Source: Candidatus Tharpella sp.
GTDB taxonomy: Bacteria > Desulfobacterota > Anaeroferrophillalia > Anaeroferrophillales > Tharpellaceae
NCBI GenBank assembly: GCA_021163565.1
Contig: JAGGTT010000054.1
Span: forward strand, 1-6,752
DNA length: 6,752 nt
Direction of reading: 5' to 3'
Shown here: in pieces, positions 1 to 6,752 of the stretch
How positions within the stretch are numbered: position 1 is the stretch's first letter
Layout of the letters: the number at the start of each line of letters is the position of its first letter
Translations under genes and position numbers: made by a program
Notes under the pieces: generated by a model
The model's database searches: none
What the model saw: the letters and a program-made list of their open reading frames with translations, nothing else
What the model was told of the DNA's origin: nothing

Positions 1-34
1 CACCCTGACACTGGAATTTAATTTCTATGCACAT
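1..34 (-). CDS. Start of an unidentified gene (partial, 5' end only)
   Basis: Reading leftward from an ATG at 34-32, 11 codons are open before the window ends, giving MCIEIKFQCQG. The start is supported by an AAGGAG Shine-Dalgarno 7 bases upstream and by an AT-rich spacer with promoter-like hexamers. The short N-terminus, with two cysteines and the pattern I-K-F-x-C-x-G, recalls small zinc-ribbon N-termini in which a beta strand leads into a Cys-x-x-Cys knuckle. Only one cysteine of such a knuckle would lie inside the window, so this is a guess. The gene is co-oriented with the HD-GYP regulator, 109 bases beyond its stop codon, and may have its own promoter. The product cannot be named from 11 residues. 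Confidence 0.6.
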   Translation of the reverse strand, partial: MCIEIKFQCQG

Positions 35-41
35 GAGATAA

Positions 42-47
42 CTCCTT
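42..47 (-). promoter_or_regulatory. Strong ribosome binding site of the gene starting at 34
   Basis: AAGGAG on the minus strand lies 7 bases before the ATG at 34-32. It is nearly a full match to the anti-Shine-Dalgarno sequence at the preferred spacing. This is the main reason to believe that a real gene begins there. Confidence 0.65.
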
Positions 48-87
48 ACTAAAGAATAAAGTTAACTAACTATATATTTTTCATCCT

Positions 88-115
88 ATTTAACAGTCAA
101 ACTCACCCATGTCAA
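88..115 (-). promoter_or_regulatory. Candidate sigma-70-type promoter for the gene starting at 34
   Basis: The minus strand reads TTGACA (115-110), a perfect -35 hexamer, then 16 bases, then TTAAAT (93-88), which matches the -10 consensus at 4 of 6 positions. An overlapping alternative is TTGACT (100-95) with TATATA (76-71) at 18 bases. Both point toward the ATG at 34 and lie in a clearly AT-rich intergenic stretch. AT-rich DNA yields such hexamers by chance, so this is only a candidate. No GC-rich hairpin followed by a T-run was found between 144 and 35, so read-through from the upstream operon is also possible. Confidence 0.35.
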
Positions 116-143
116 GAAGAAAAATTACATTTGCTGAAAAAAA

Positions 144-1199
144 TTAATATTTCCCCGTTTTTTTATAGGTTGACTCGGCATACTGCTCTTTAATATGCAA
201 GATAGCAGGCAGTACATCATGGAAAAGTGGTATCAGGCCGGGATCAAAATGGCTACCGGTATTATCATTGATAAGCTTGACCGCATCCTCAACCAGCCAC
301 GCTTTCTTATAGGGCCGCGCGGTTGTAAGAGCATCAAAAACATCGGCAATCGCTACAATCCGAGCCGGAAGATTTATGGCCTCCCCCTTGAGCCGGAACG
401 GATATCCTGAGCCATCCCATTTTTCGTGATGGGCCAGCGCAATCTCCCGTGACATTTGTAAAAGCTTAGAATCATGTTCGCCGATAATGGCCGCCCCGAA
501 CTCCGGATGTTTATACATCAGTTTCCACTCCTCGTCATCAAGCTTCCCCGGTTTCAGCAGAATCCTATCCGGAATCCCGATTTTACCGATATCATGCATA
601 GGCGCGGCATTGAAAACCAGATCAGACCATTCATGACCCCGCTCAACCGCCTCGGCAATCAAGCGGGTATAATGGCTCATGCGGATAACATGCAACCCGG
701 TCTCATTATCCTTAAATTCAGCCGCCCGGCCCAGGCGCCGGATAATCTCCAGCCGACTCTGTTGGAGTTCCCGGGTACGCTCACGCACCTTCTCTTCAAG
801 CACCTGGTTTTGATCATAAAGTGCCAGATGAGTACGAACTCTGGCTAAAACCAACGGCGGGCTGACAGGCTTGGTAATATAATCCACTGCTCCAAGTTCA
901 AGTCCCCGGGTTTCATCCTCCTCCTGATCTTTGGCGGTGACAAAAATGACCGGGATTTTAGCGGTGGAAGGATTGACTTTTAAGCGCCTACAGACCTCAT
1001 AACCATCCATAGCCGGCATCATGATATCCAGTAGAATCATGTCAGGCGGTGATTCTGCTGCAGCTATTTTCAAGGCCCGCTCACCGTTGAGCGCAGCTTT
1101 GACCTTATACTGTGAGCGCAGCACACTACTTAAGACATCAACATTATCCGGGATATCATCTACAATCAATATCGTCTGTTTTACTTTTCTTATGTCCAT
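144..1199 (-). CDS. Response regulator with HD-GYP domain (predicted c-di-GMP phosphodiesterase, RpfG-like)
   Basis: A 351-residue cytoplasmic two-domain protein. Residues 7-125 are a receiver with acidic pair D14/D15, phosphoacceptor D58 (LLDIMMP), T88 and K110 (TKP). A charged helical linker (about 129-160) leads to an HD-GYP domain (about 152-340). The metal-binding set looks complete: E166 and H170 (DNETGLH), H202/D203 with K206 (HDIGK), H231 (KHPEFG), H257/H258 (HHEKWDGSGYP) and D286 (ADVFDALTTARPYK). The extra glutamate E166 resembles the trinuclear-metal subclass. From family knowledge it should hydrolyse cyclic di-GMP, with activity controlled by phosphorylation of D58. There is no DNA-binding domain. 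The ATG at 1199 is preferred over a TTG at 1226 because GGGAAGG sits 7 bases upstream of the ATG; the TTG has no good Shine-Dalgarno and would overlap the kinase stop codon. The gene follows the hybrid kinase by 23 bases, which suggests it is the output partner. The family call is firm; the partnership is inferred. Confidence 0.95.
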   Translation of the reverse strand: MDIRKVKQTILIVDDIPDNVDVLSSVLRSQYKVKAALNGERALKIAAAESPPDMILLDIMMPAMDGYEVCRRLKVNPSTAKIPVIFVTAKDQEEDETRGLELGAVDYITKPVSPPLVLARVRTHLALYDQNQVLEEKVRERTRELQQSRLEIIRRLGRAAEFKDNETGLHVIRMSHYTRLIAEAVERGHEWSDLVFNAAPMHDIGKIGIPDRILLKPGKLDDEEWKLMYKHPEFGAAIIGEHDSKLLQMSREIALAHHEKWDGSGYPFRLKGEAINLPARIVAIADVFDALTTARPYKKAWLVEDAVKLINDNTGSHFDPGLIPLFHDVLPAILHIKEQYAESTYKKTGKY

Positions 1200-1206
1200 C
1201 AAAATA

Positions 1207-1213
1207 CCTTCCC
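1207..1213 (-). promoter_or_regulatory. Ribosome binding site of the HD-GYP regulator (decides its start)
   Basis: GGGAAGG on the minus strand lies 7 bases before the ATG at 1199-1197, in the gap after the kinase TGA (1225-1223). It favours the ATG over the in-frame TTG at 1226-1224, which would add nine residues (MNRDWEGIL) not expected in front of a receiver domain. Confidence 0.65.
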
Positions 1214-1222
1214 AATCTCGAT

Positions 1223-4200
1223 TCAAGATCCGACAGTAATATTTCCAGTGGCGAGAAATTTATCAAGTTCGACGAGAGCCTCTTCAAAATCGTAGAGACT
1301 GACTACCCGGGCTATTTTTTTTAAAACTTCCGCATGAACCGTGACTCCGGGAAGTTCCAAAAGTTCATCAATAGCCCCGGTCGCATCGGTGTCATCATCT
1401 TCCAGCAACTCCCGCAGGCGCCTCAGCAACAACTTGAATTTTTCCTGGTTCAACACCGCTCCGGAATTTGACGAATCAGTTCCATTTTTACGCAGAGTCT
1501 CCAAACCTTCCAGTACCGGCTCCAGAGCCCCGACAACATCTGCGAGCAGGCTGTCTATCTTAACAAGACTCATTTTATCTCGGCAGGCTGACTCGAGAGC
1601 CTGAGCTCGCTTCTGAATCTCTGCCGCCCCGATATTGCCCGCCACCCCTTTCAAGGAGTGAGCGCAGCGAGTGGCGGCCTCAGGGTCGTCATCCGTCAGG
1701 GACTGCCGGAAACGAGTAACAAAATCTGCTGCACTGAGACTGAATTTAAGCAGCAGTTTACGATACAGTCTACGGTTGTTCTGGCAGACCGCTAGACCGG
1801 CGGCAATATTAATTCCCGGCAATTCTGGGACCTCATCCGCCGGCACGACCACCGGCGAACCGACAGGAATAGCCATAGGCGGTTCAGAAGGTCTTATCCA
1901 GCGGGCAATCGTCGCAAACATCTCCTGCACATTGATGGGTTTGGCGATGTGGTCATTCATTCCCGCGGCCAGAACTTTCTCTCGGTCGCCGGCCATAGTA
2001 TTCGCCGTCATCGCCAGAATCGGCAACTTCGCAAAATCTTCCTGTTCACGAATTCTGCGGGTGGCTGTATAGCCGTCCATAACCGGCATCTGGCAATCCA
2101 TCAATACGCCGTCAAAATTTTTCCGGGCCAGAATATCCAGTGCCTCCTGGCCATTATTAGCGGTCTCAACTATAATTCCGTTACTTGTCAGAAGCTCCAG
2201 CGCCAGCTCCAGGTTGATTTCATTATCCTCAACCAGTAGGATTCTGGCACCACGCAGCTGGTTAATTGCCGCGGTTTCGATACCATACCGATCACGATTC
2301 CGAATATCACCAACTACTTCATGCCCCATAGAGAGCATAATCGCATCCATCAACGCAGATGAAGTTACCGGTTTGGCGAGAAAGCTTATAACATCAAGTC
2401 CCACCGCAGCCTGCCTTACTTCTTCACGACCGTAAGCTGTCATCATGATAACTTTTGGCGGAATCTTCAGTTGAGCTGTTTCTATGGCCCGTATACTCTC
2501 AACCCCATCCTGACTCGGCATCTGCCAATCCATAAGCACCAACCTGTACGGATCACTACTATCGGCGTCGACAAGCAACTCAATCGCATCATCGCCTCGA
2601 TTCGTCACGTCAACCCGAAAACCGAAACCGCCAAGCATGGCTTTGAGAATCTCACAACTGGTCACATTGTCATCCACCACCAGTGCCCGGACATCACCTA
2701 AAATTCCGGGAATCAGGCGGCGGCTAACCGGCTGCCCCGGTTTCCAACCGAATTCAGCGGTAAATCTAAAGGTACTGCCGATTCCCGGTTGACTCTCGAC
2801 CCAAATCCGACCATGCATCATCTCAGTCAGTTTTTTCGAAATAGTAAGACCGAGCCCGGTACCACCATATTTACGGGTCGTGGAGCTGTCGGCCTGACTG
2901 AATGATTGAAATAGTTTAGCCTGCTGCGACTCCGTCATACCGATACCGGAATCACGCACGGAAAACTGCAAAGTAACCTGAGCCTCGTTTTTCGCAATCA
3001 CCGCAACCCCGATTACAACCTCTCCCCGTTCGGTGAATTTAACTGCGTTGTTGCCGAGATTCACCAAAATCTGCCCGAGACGTAAAGGATCTCCAACCAA
3101 AGAAGTCGGTACGTCGGCCGCCACATCGAACATCAGTTCCAAACCTTTTTCTTCGGTTTTCAGACCCACCAGGCTGGCAAGAGTTTCAAGCACCTCTTCA
3201 AGGCGAAAATCAACCTGTTCCATATCAAGTTTGCCGGCCTCGATCTTGGAAAAATCGAGTATATCATTGATGATCCCCAGCAGGGCATCGGCCGAGCGGG
3301 AAACTTTCTCGATATAATTACGTTGTTTACGAGAGAGGTCTGTTTGTAATGCCAGGTGGGACATGCCGATTATGGCATTCATCGGCGTTCTTATTTCATG
3401 CGACATATTGGCAAGAAAGTCGGATTTGGCCAGGGTGGCCTCTTCGGCTTTTTCTTTAGCCCAAGCGAGTTCCTGATTCAGGCGGCGGGGCTCGGTCACA
3501 TCCATACCGACGACAATATTCCGGTTGCCGATTATAACCGCACTCCATTCAACTACCCGATCCCGGCCGTCTTTACATCTCACCAGAACCTCAAAAGGAA
3601 CAATCAGAGCTTTGTTCTTTTTCGCCTCCAGCACCCGTTCTTTCCAGGTAGCAAGAACCCACTGTCGCAATTTAATATCCGGGTACGCTTTAGCATACCA
3701 GGTTGCAAGGTCAGGTATATCTTCTCTGGTCCACCCGAACAATTCAATGAAACGATGATTTAAGTGGTCAATTCTGGCGGCACTGTCCGAAAGACTGTTC
3801 ATCGCAATTGCAAACGGGGCAAACTCAATCAGTTTTTTAAGCTCTGCCTCAGCCGCCAGCCGTTCGCTAAGATCACGAAAAACGATTACGGCTCCGACAA
3901 TACTCTCATCACGCCGGAGCGGAGTCGCAGAATATTCTACCGGGAAGGAGGAACCATCTTTACACCACAACACCTCATTCTCAACCTGATGAATCTCTCC
4001 ATCTCTATAAGCGGCCCGCATCGGACACAAGCTTTCATCATACTCTGAGCCATCAGCATGAGCGTAGTGAATTGCCGCATGAATTGAAACTCCGACCAAC
4101 TCCTTGACAGTGTAGCCCAACCTGTCAGCGGCGGAGCGGTTGTAGAAGGTAACTTTACCCTCCAGATCCAGACCGAAAATTCCTTCACCGACCGAATCCA

Positions 4201-6448
4201 GAAGCAAACGGTTGCGCTCCTGCGCCTGCTGCAGGGCCAGAGCCATACGCCGGGTTTCGCTGACATCCGCTGTCATAGCGACAAAATGAGTAACTTCTCC
4301 GGAACTGTTTTTTACCGGTGCAATCGAAAGTGAACCCCAGAAAAGATCACCACTCTTTTTCCGGTTACAGACCTCTCCCTGCCAGATATTACCTGCCAGG
4401 ATAGTCGCCCACATCTGTTCATAGACCTCCGGCGCGACCTCCCCACTTTTCAGGATTCTCGGGTTATTTCCGACAAGTTCTTCTGCCTCATAACCGGTAA
4501 CCTTGGAACAGGTCGGATTAACATATTCAATCGTCCCCTCCCGGTCGGTAATCAGAACACAAAGAGGACTCTGTTCCACCGCCTGCACGACTTTGTTAAG
4601 TTCAGCCGTCCGTTTCTCAATCGCCGTTGCCATCGAGTTGAAAACCTCGGCTAAAGATCCGAATTCATCCTCGACCAGAGGTTTGATCTGCAATGAAAAA
4701 TCGCCCCTGGCCAAGGCCCGAGAACCCTTTTCCAGATCTGAAAGAGGATAAATAATCCGCCGCTTAAACAGGAAAAAAGCATAAATTGAAAGACCGACGG
4801 TCATGCTGATCAAGGCTGTGATAAACCAGAGAATCATCACGTTTCTGGAACGAACGCGATTAAGTTCCGATGTTGTCCGCTGATCCATCAGGATAAAAAA
4901 TTTATCCAGTTCACGCATAATTTGCGACTTAATCTGCAGGTAATTATCCCCGTTAAGAAGCTTGCGGGCCAATTCCAGATCAGGCGGGCCGGTCTCGGAG
5001 AAAACACCCTTTTCATCCTTGAACCGGCCTTTTACAGCGTTTATCGCCATCGTCTCCAGCTTTACTAGGGCATCGGATCTATTTTTGACCTCATTAATCA
5101 GGCTTCGTTCATCATCCAGAAAACCCAGCGCCACCATCTTCTCTTCGACACTGTAAACTTCTCCGAGATTGTCCGTTGCCTTGGGATCAACCAGAACATG
5201 ATCCCAATAGGAAAAGATGCTTTTTTTCGGATGCGCCTGTTTTCCGTCCCGGATGGCAATAATTGTCCGGAAATTCTCTTCAAATTTTGGATCTCCGGTC
5301 GCGGCAAAAAGACGGGCCATCCGGGTCAGGTCATCAGATGACTGTTCCATCTCAAGAGCCATCTTGAATGAGGCGAACCGATCACCTTCGATAGCAAATT
5401 GTTTATGCACTCCATCGAGAAGCAATGAAACCATGACCCCGGCGAATACCATCAAGCCGGCGAAAATAAATAAAACAATAAACAGAATTTTTCTGATTGT
5501 CAGCCGCCTTGAATACCCGAGAACAAACCAGATAATGGTCAACAGTACTAAAAAGACCAAAAAGACAACCATGATCCGCTGGAACCAGGAAAAATCTTCT
5601 ATTTCAAGAAAGTCTTCCTCCGAGCTGAATCCAGCATTCAACTCCCGGCTTTCCGACTGTACAGAAGCTGTAACTTCAACCTTATCCGTCCGGGAGACCA
5701 TACCCGCCCAGCGCCTGACAATTTCTTCACGTTCAACTGCGGAGATAAGTTCCATCCCATGATTCAGGGTTTCCAACAACCCGGCATTGCCCTCAGCCAC
5801 GGCCAGGCGCCAGGCATTGCTGTAGAGTAAATGGGTAGCAAAAATTTTAAACTTCTGCAGCAGTTCGTAACGCTTGAGTTGATAAATTCCAGTCGGAGTA
5901 TCGGCGGCGAAAGCCTTGAGTTTTTCATTTCTGAGATCCGTCATCAGAGCCGCGTAGTCGCTGTAGGAAGCAACCGAATGCGGCGGCAGACGTTTTTTAA
6001 GGTAGGTCTCCACATAATCTCCGGCCACCACCCCAACCCGGTAGCCGGCCAGATCATCGACTGTGGCAATCAGGGGAAGGTCACGCTGGAGAAAAACATT
6101 GGTATCGGTACGGCACAGAGTAGCACCGAAATCCAAGTAATGATCACGCTCATCACTATAAAAAAGACCCGCGTGAACCTGGTTCTTCCCCTCCTTTACC
6201 CTTCTAAGGGTTTCGGACCAGATTGCGGTTTGGAACTCTATCTTGATGCCGGTTTTTTTTGACCATAACCGCCATAAATCAATAATCATACCCGCCGGCC
6301 GGCCCTGATCGTCCTGAAACTGGAAAGGTACACAATCGCTACAACAGGCAACAGTTATCGGCTTATTTGCCGAAACCAGCAACGGACAGGAAAATAAGAT
6401 GAAAGATATGATTACGACAGATAATTTCCATAAACGAAAACTTAACAT
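1223..6448 (-). CDS. Hybrid sensor histidine kinase: SBP-type sensor, second periplasmic sensor, HAMP, 3 PAS, HisKA-HATPase, 2 REC, HPt
   Basis: A 1741-residue inner-membrane kinase, numbered from the ATG at 6448. Residues 1-27 are a signal peptide (cleavage likely after VSA). Residues 30-250 are a periplasmic SBP_bac_3-like domain, BvgS-type, with R101 in the usual ligand-carboxylate position and a Cys cluster C35/C36/C39 plus C112. TM1 is about 292-311 and TM2 about 321-344. About 345-536 is a second periplasmic, mostly helical region. TM3 is 537-561 and HAMP about 563-615. PAS domains lie at about 618-734, 742-865 and 872-990. HisKA carries H1017 (MSHEIRTP). HATPase_c shows the N-box (N1134), G1 (DSGIGM, 1166-1171) and G2 (GGTGLGL, from 1195). 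REC1 has D1259/D1260, D1307, T1337 and K1359. REC2 has E1407/D1408, D1451, T1481 and K1503. HPt has H1597 (AHSLKG). A helical tail of about 80 residues ends the protein. All relay residues are intact, so an active ArcB/BvgS-like phosphorelay is expected. The ATG is chosen over a TTG at 6478 because GAGGG lies 9 bases upstream and the ATG gives a clean signal peptide. The ligand is unknown. The likely acceptor is the REC-HD-GYP protein encoded 23 bases downstream. Confidence 0.96.
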   Translation of the reverse strand: MLSFRLWKLSVVIISFILFSCPLLVSANKPITVACCSDCVPFQFQDDQGRPAGMIIDLWRLWSKKTGIKIEFQTAIWSETLRRVKEGKNQVHAGLFYSDERDHYLDFGATLCRTDTNVFLQRDLPLIATVDDLAGYRVGVVAGDYVETYLKKRLPPHSVASYSDYAALMTDLRNEKLKAFAADTPTGIYQLKRYELLQKFKIFATHLLYSNAWRLAVAEGNAGLLETLNHGMELISAVEREEIVRRWAGMVSRTDKVEVTASVQSESRELNAGFSSEEDFLEIEDFSWFQRIMVVFLVFLVLLTIIWFVLGYSRRLTIRKILFIVLFIFAGLMVFAGVMVSLLLDGVHKQFAIEGDRFASFKMALEMEQSSDDLTRMARLFAATGDPKFEENFRTIIAIRDGKQAHPKKSIFSYWDHVLVDPKATDNLGEVYSVEEKMVALGFLDDERSLINEVKNRSDALVKLETMAINAVKGRFKDEKGVFSETGPPDLELARKLLNGDNYLQIKSQIMRELDKFFILMDQRTTSELNRVRSRNVMILWFITALISMTVGLSIYAFFLFKRRIIYPLSDLEKGSRALARGDFSLQIKPLVEDEFGSLAEVFNSMATAIEKRTAELNKVVQAVEQSPLCVLITDREGTIEYVNPTCSKVTGYEAEELVGNNPRILKSGEVAPEVYEQMWATILAGNIWQGEVCNRKKSGDLFWGSLSIAPVKNSSGEVTHFVAMTADVSETRRMALALQQAQERNRLLLDSVGEGIFGLDLEGKVTFYNRSAADRLGYTVKELVGVSIHAAIHYAHADGSEYDESLCPMRAAYRDGEIHQVENEVLWCKDGSSFPVEYSATPLRRDESIVGAVIVFRDLSERLAAEAELKKLIEFAPFAIAMNSLSDSAARIDHLNHRFIELFGWTREDIPDLATWYAKAYPDIKLRQWVLATWKERVLEAKKNKALIVPFEVLVRCKDGRDRVVEWSAVIIGNRNIVVGMDVTEPRRLNQELAWAKEKAEEATLAKSDFLANMSHEIRTPMNAIIGMSHLALQTDLSRKQRNYIEKVSRSADALLGIINDILDFSKIEAGKLDMEQVDFRLEEVLETLASLVGLKTEEKGLELMFDVAADVPTSLVGDPLRLGQILVNLGNNAVKFTERGEVVIGVAVIAKNEAQVTLQFSVRDSGIGMTESQQAKLFQSFSQADSSTTRKYGGTGLGLTISKKLTEMMHGRIWVESQPGIGSTFRFTAEFGWKPGQPVSRRLIPGILGDVRALVVDDNVTSCEILKAMLGGFGFRVDVTNRGDDAIELLVDADSSDPYRLVLMDWQMPSQDGVESIRAIETAQLKIPPKVIMMTAYGREEVRQAAVGLDVISFLAKPVTSSALMDAIMLSMGHEVVGDIRNRDRYGIETAAINQLRGARILLVEDNEINLELALELLTSNGIIVETANNGQEALDILARKNFDGVLMDCQMPVMDGYTATRRIREQEDFAKLPILAMTANTMAGDREKVLAAGMNDHIAKPINVQEMFATIARWIRPSEPPMAIPVGSPVVVPADEVPELPGINIAAGLAVCQNNRRLYRKLLLKFSLSAADFVTRFRQSLTDDDPEAATRCAHSLKGVAGNIGAAEIQKRAQALESACRDKMSLVKIDSLLADVVGALEPVLEGLETLRKNGTDSSNSGAVLNQEKFKLLLRRLRELLEDDDTDATGAIDELLELPGVTVHAEVLKKIARVVSLYDFEEALVELDKFLATGNITVGS

Positions 6449-6457
6449 ACGCAATAT

Positions 6458-6462
6458 CCCTC
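6458..6462 (-). promoter_or_regulatory. Ribosome binding site of the hybrid kinase (decides its start)
   Basis: GAGGG on the minus strand lies 9 bases before the ATG at 6448-6446, within the 36-base gap after the channel gene. The in-frame TTG at 6478 lies upstream of this site, and the TTG at 6454 is too close to it. The ATG also begins the signal peptide [10 protein letters not shown], with its basic n-region followed by a hydrophobic core. Confidence 0.55.
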
Positions 6463-6484
6463 TAAAATTTACCGTCAATCAACA

Positions 6485-6752
6485 TCATTGTTCTGCGGCC
6501 GGTACCAATTCATTTTCATTGTAGATATGGACGTCACGTTGTGGAAATGGAATCGAAATGCCCTCGGCATCACATTTCAATTTAACCGCGCGGGTGACAT
6601 CCCAATAAACATCCCAATAGTCAGTAACCAACACCCAGGGACGAACAATAAAATCTACCGATGAAGCCCCCAACTCATGCAGTCGGACAATTGGTTCAGG
6701 ATCTTTAAGGATTTTATCATGAGATTTAAGAATTTCCTCGAACAACGCTTCC
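6485..6752 (-). CDS. MscS-family mechanosensitive ion channel, C-terminal fragment (5' end outside window)
   Basis: The last 88 complete codons of a gene that enters from beyond position 6752 and stops with TGA at 6487-6485. The fragment matches the cytoplasmic alpha/beta C-terminal domain of MscS channels: a helix ending ILKSHDKILKDPEP, then HELGASSVDFIVRPW (the family's LGDSSVNFVVRPW strand), then YWDVYWDVTRAVK, and the near-terminal signature GISIPFPQRDVHIYN. In MscS this domain builds the heptameric vestibule on the cytoplasmic side; the pore helices lie in the unseen part. The family opens under membrane tension and releases solutes on hypo-osmotic shock. The TTG at 6745 is not a start: the frame stays open to the window edge (Glu-Ala-Leu-Phe) and homology extends across it. 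The gene ends 36 bases before the kinase start, so the two may be co-transcribed; a functional link is not shown. The family call is secure; the paralogue type cannot be decided. Confidence 0.93.
   Translation of the reverse strand, partial: EALFEEILKSHDKILKDPEPIVRLHELGASSVDFIVRPWVLVTDYWDVYWDVTRAVKLKCDAEGISIPFPQRDVHIYNENELVPAAEQ

Noticed and set aside
35..160. Rho-independent terminator after the HD-GYP gene
   Set aside because: There are T-runs, but no GC-rich inverted repeat precedes them. The only self-complementary stretches are short AT-only ones, such as that around 141-152.
474..848. Plus-strand open frame of 124 codons opposite the HD-GYP gene
   Set aside because: It lies opposite well-conserved HD-GYP and receiver-linker codons. 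There is no Shine-Dalgarno of note and no domain.
1200..1226. TTG start at 1226 for the HD-GYP regulator, overlapping the kinase stop as TTGA
   Set aside because: The translational-coupling overlap is attractive, but there is no Shine-Dalgarno before the TTG, while GGGAAGG lies at ideal spacing before the ATG at 1199, which also gives a normal receiver N-terminus.
3937..4266. Minus-strand open frame of 109 codons in another frame inside the kinase
   Set aside because: It is a frame-shifted shadow of PAS2. The main frame runs through without a break and gives the expected PAS sequence.
5217..5762. Plus-strand open frame of 181 codons antisense to the kinase
   Set aside because: It lies entirely opposite the solute-binding, TM and second-sensor coding region, which has clear homology on the minus strand. 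The translation is Ser/Arg/Asn-rich with no recognisable domain, as expected of an antisense shadow.
5831..6262. Plus-strand open frame of 143 codons opposite the solute-binding domain
   Set aside because: The minus strand here encodes a recognisable SBP_bac_3-like domain. The plus-strand product shows no family features.
6350..6448. Lipoprotein signal (lipobox) in the kinase N-terminus at LFSC
   Set aside because: Phe at the -2 position of the lipobox is unusual, and a better ordinary cleavage site (V-S-A) follows a few residues later. A sensor kinase tethered by later TM segments has no need of a lipid anchor.
6449..6478. TTG start at 6478 for the hybrid kinase
   Set aside because: It would put ten residues in front of a good signal peptide. 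The Shine-Dalgarno-like GAGGG lies downstream of this TTG and serves the ATG at 6448.

Overview
The window carries a set of genes that all lie on the minus strand. In transcription order (high to low coordinate) they are: the 3' end of an MscS-family mechanosensitive channel gene, a very large hybrid sensor histidine kinase of about 1741 residues, a REC-HD-GYP response regulator of 351 residues, and the first 11 codons of another gene. No RNA genes, mobile elements, CRISPR arrays or long repeats were seen.

The organism looks like a Gram-negative bacterium. The kinase has a signal peptide followed by a periplasmic solute-binding-type domain, and the base composition is roughly balanced. Kinases with several PAS domains, paired with HD-GYP regulators, are common in Desulfobacterota (former Deltaproteobacteria) and some Gammaproteobacteria. 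A Desulfobacterota-like source is my best guess, with low confidence and no marker gene to test it.

Layout: 6485-6752 is the C-terminal domain of the channel. A 36-base gap holds the kinase ribosome binding site. 1223-6448 is the kinase: signal peptide, SBP_bac_3-like periplasmic domain, TM1, short cytoplasmic turn, TM2, a second periplasmic helical sensor, TM3, HAMP, PAS, PAS, PAS, HisKA, HATPase_c, REC, REC, HPt and a helical C-terminal tail. A 23-base gap holds a strong ribosome binding site. 144-1199 is the REC-HD-GYP protein. 35-143 is an AT-rich spacer with promoter-like hexamers and a near-consensus Shine-Dalgarno for the next gene, which starts at 34.

How the parts may work together: all phosphotransfer residues of a four-step relay are present (kinase His, receiver Asp, HPt His, receiver Asp of the HD-GYP protein). 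The HD-GYP domain keeps every metal-binding residue expected of an active cyclic-di-GMP phosphodiesterase. The simplest reading is a single-locus pathway that converts two periplasmic inputs and up to three cytoplasmic PAS inputs into cyclic-di-GMP breakdown. The pairing is inferred from gene order and is not shown directly. The most unusual points are the stacked double periplasmic sensor, a Cys-Cys-x-x-Cys cluster where the solute-binding domain would normally have part of its ligand pocket, and a His/Cys-rich insert in the second PAS domain.
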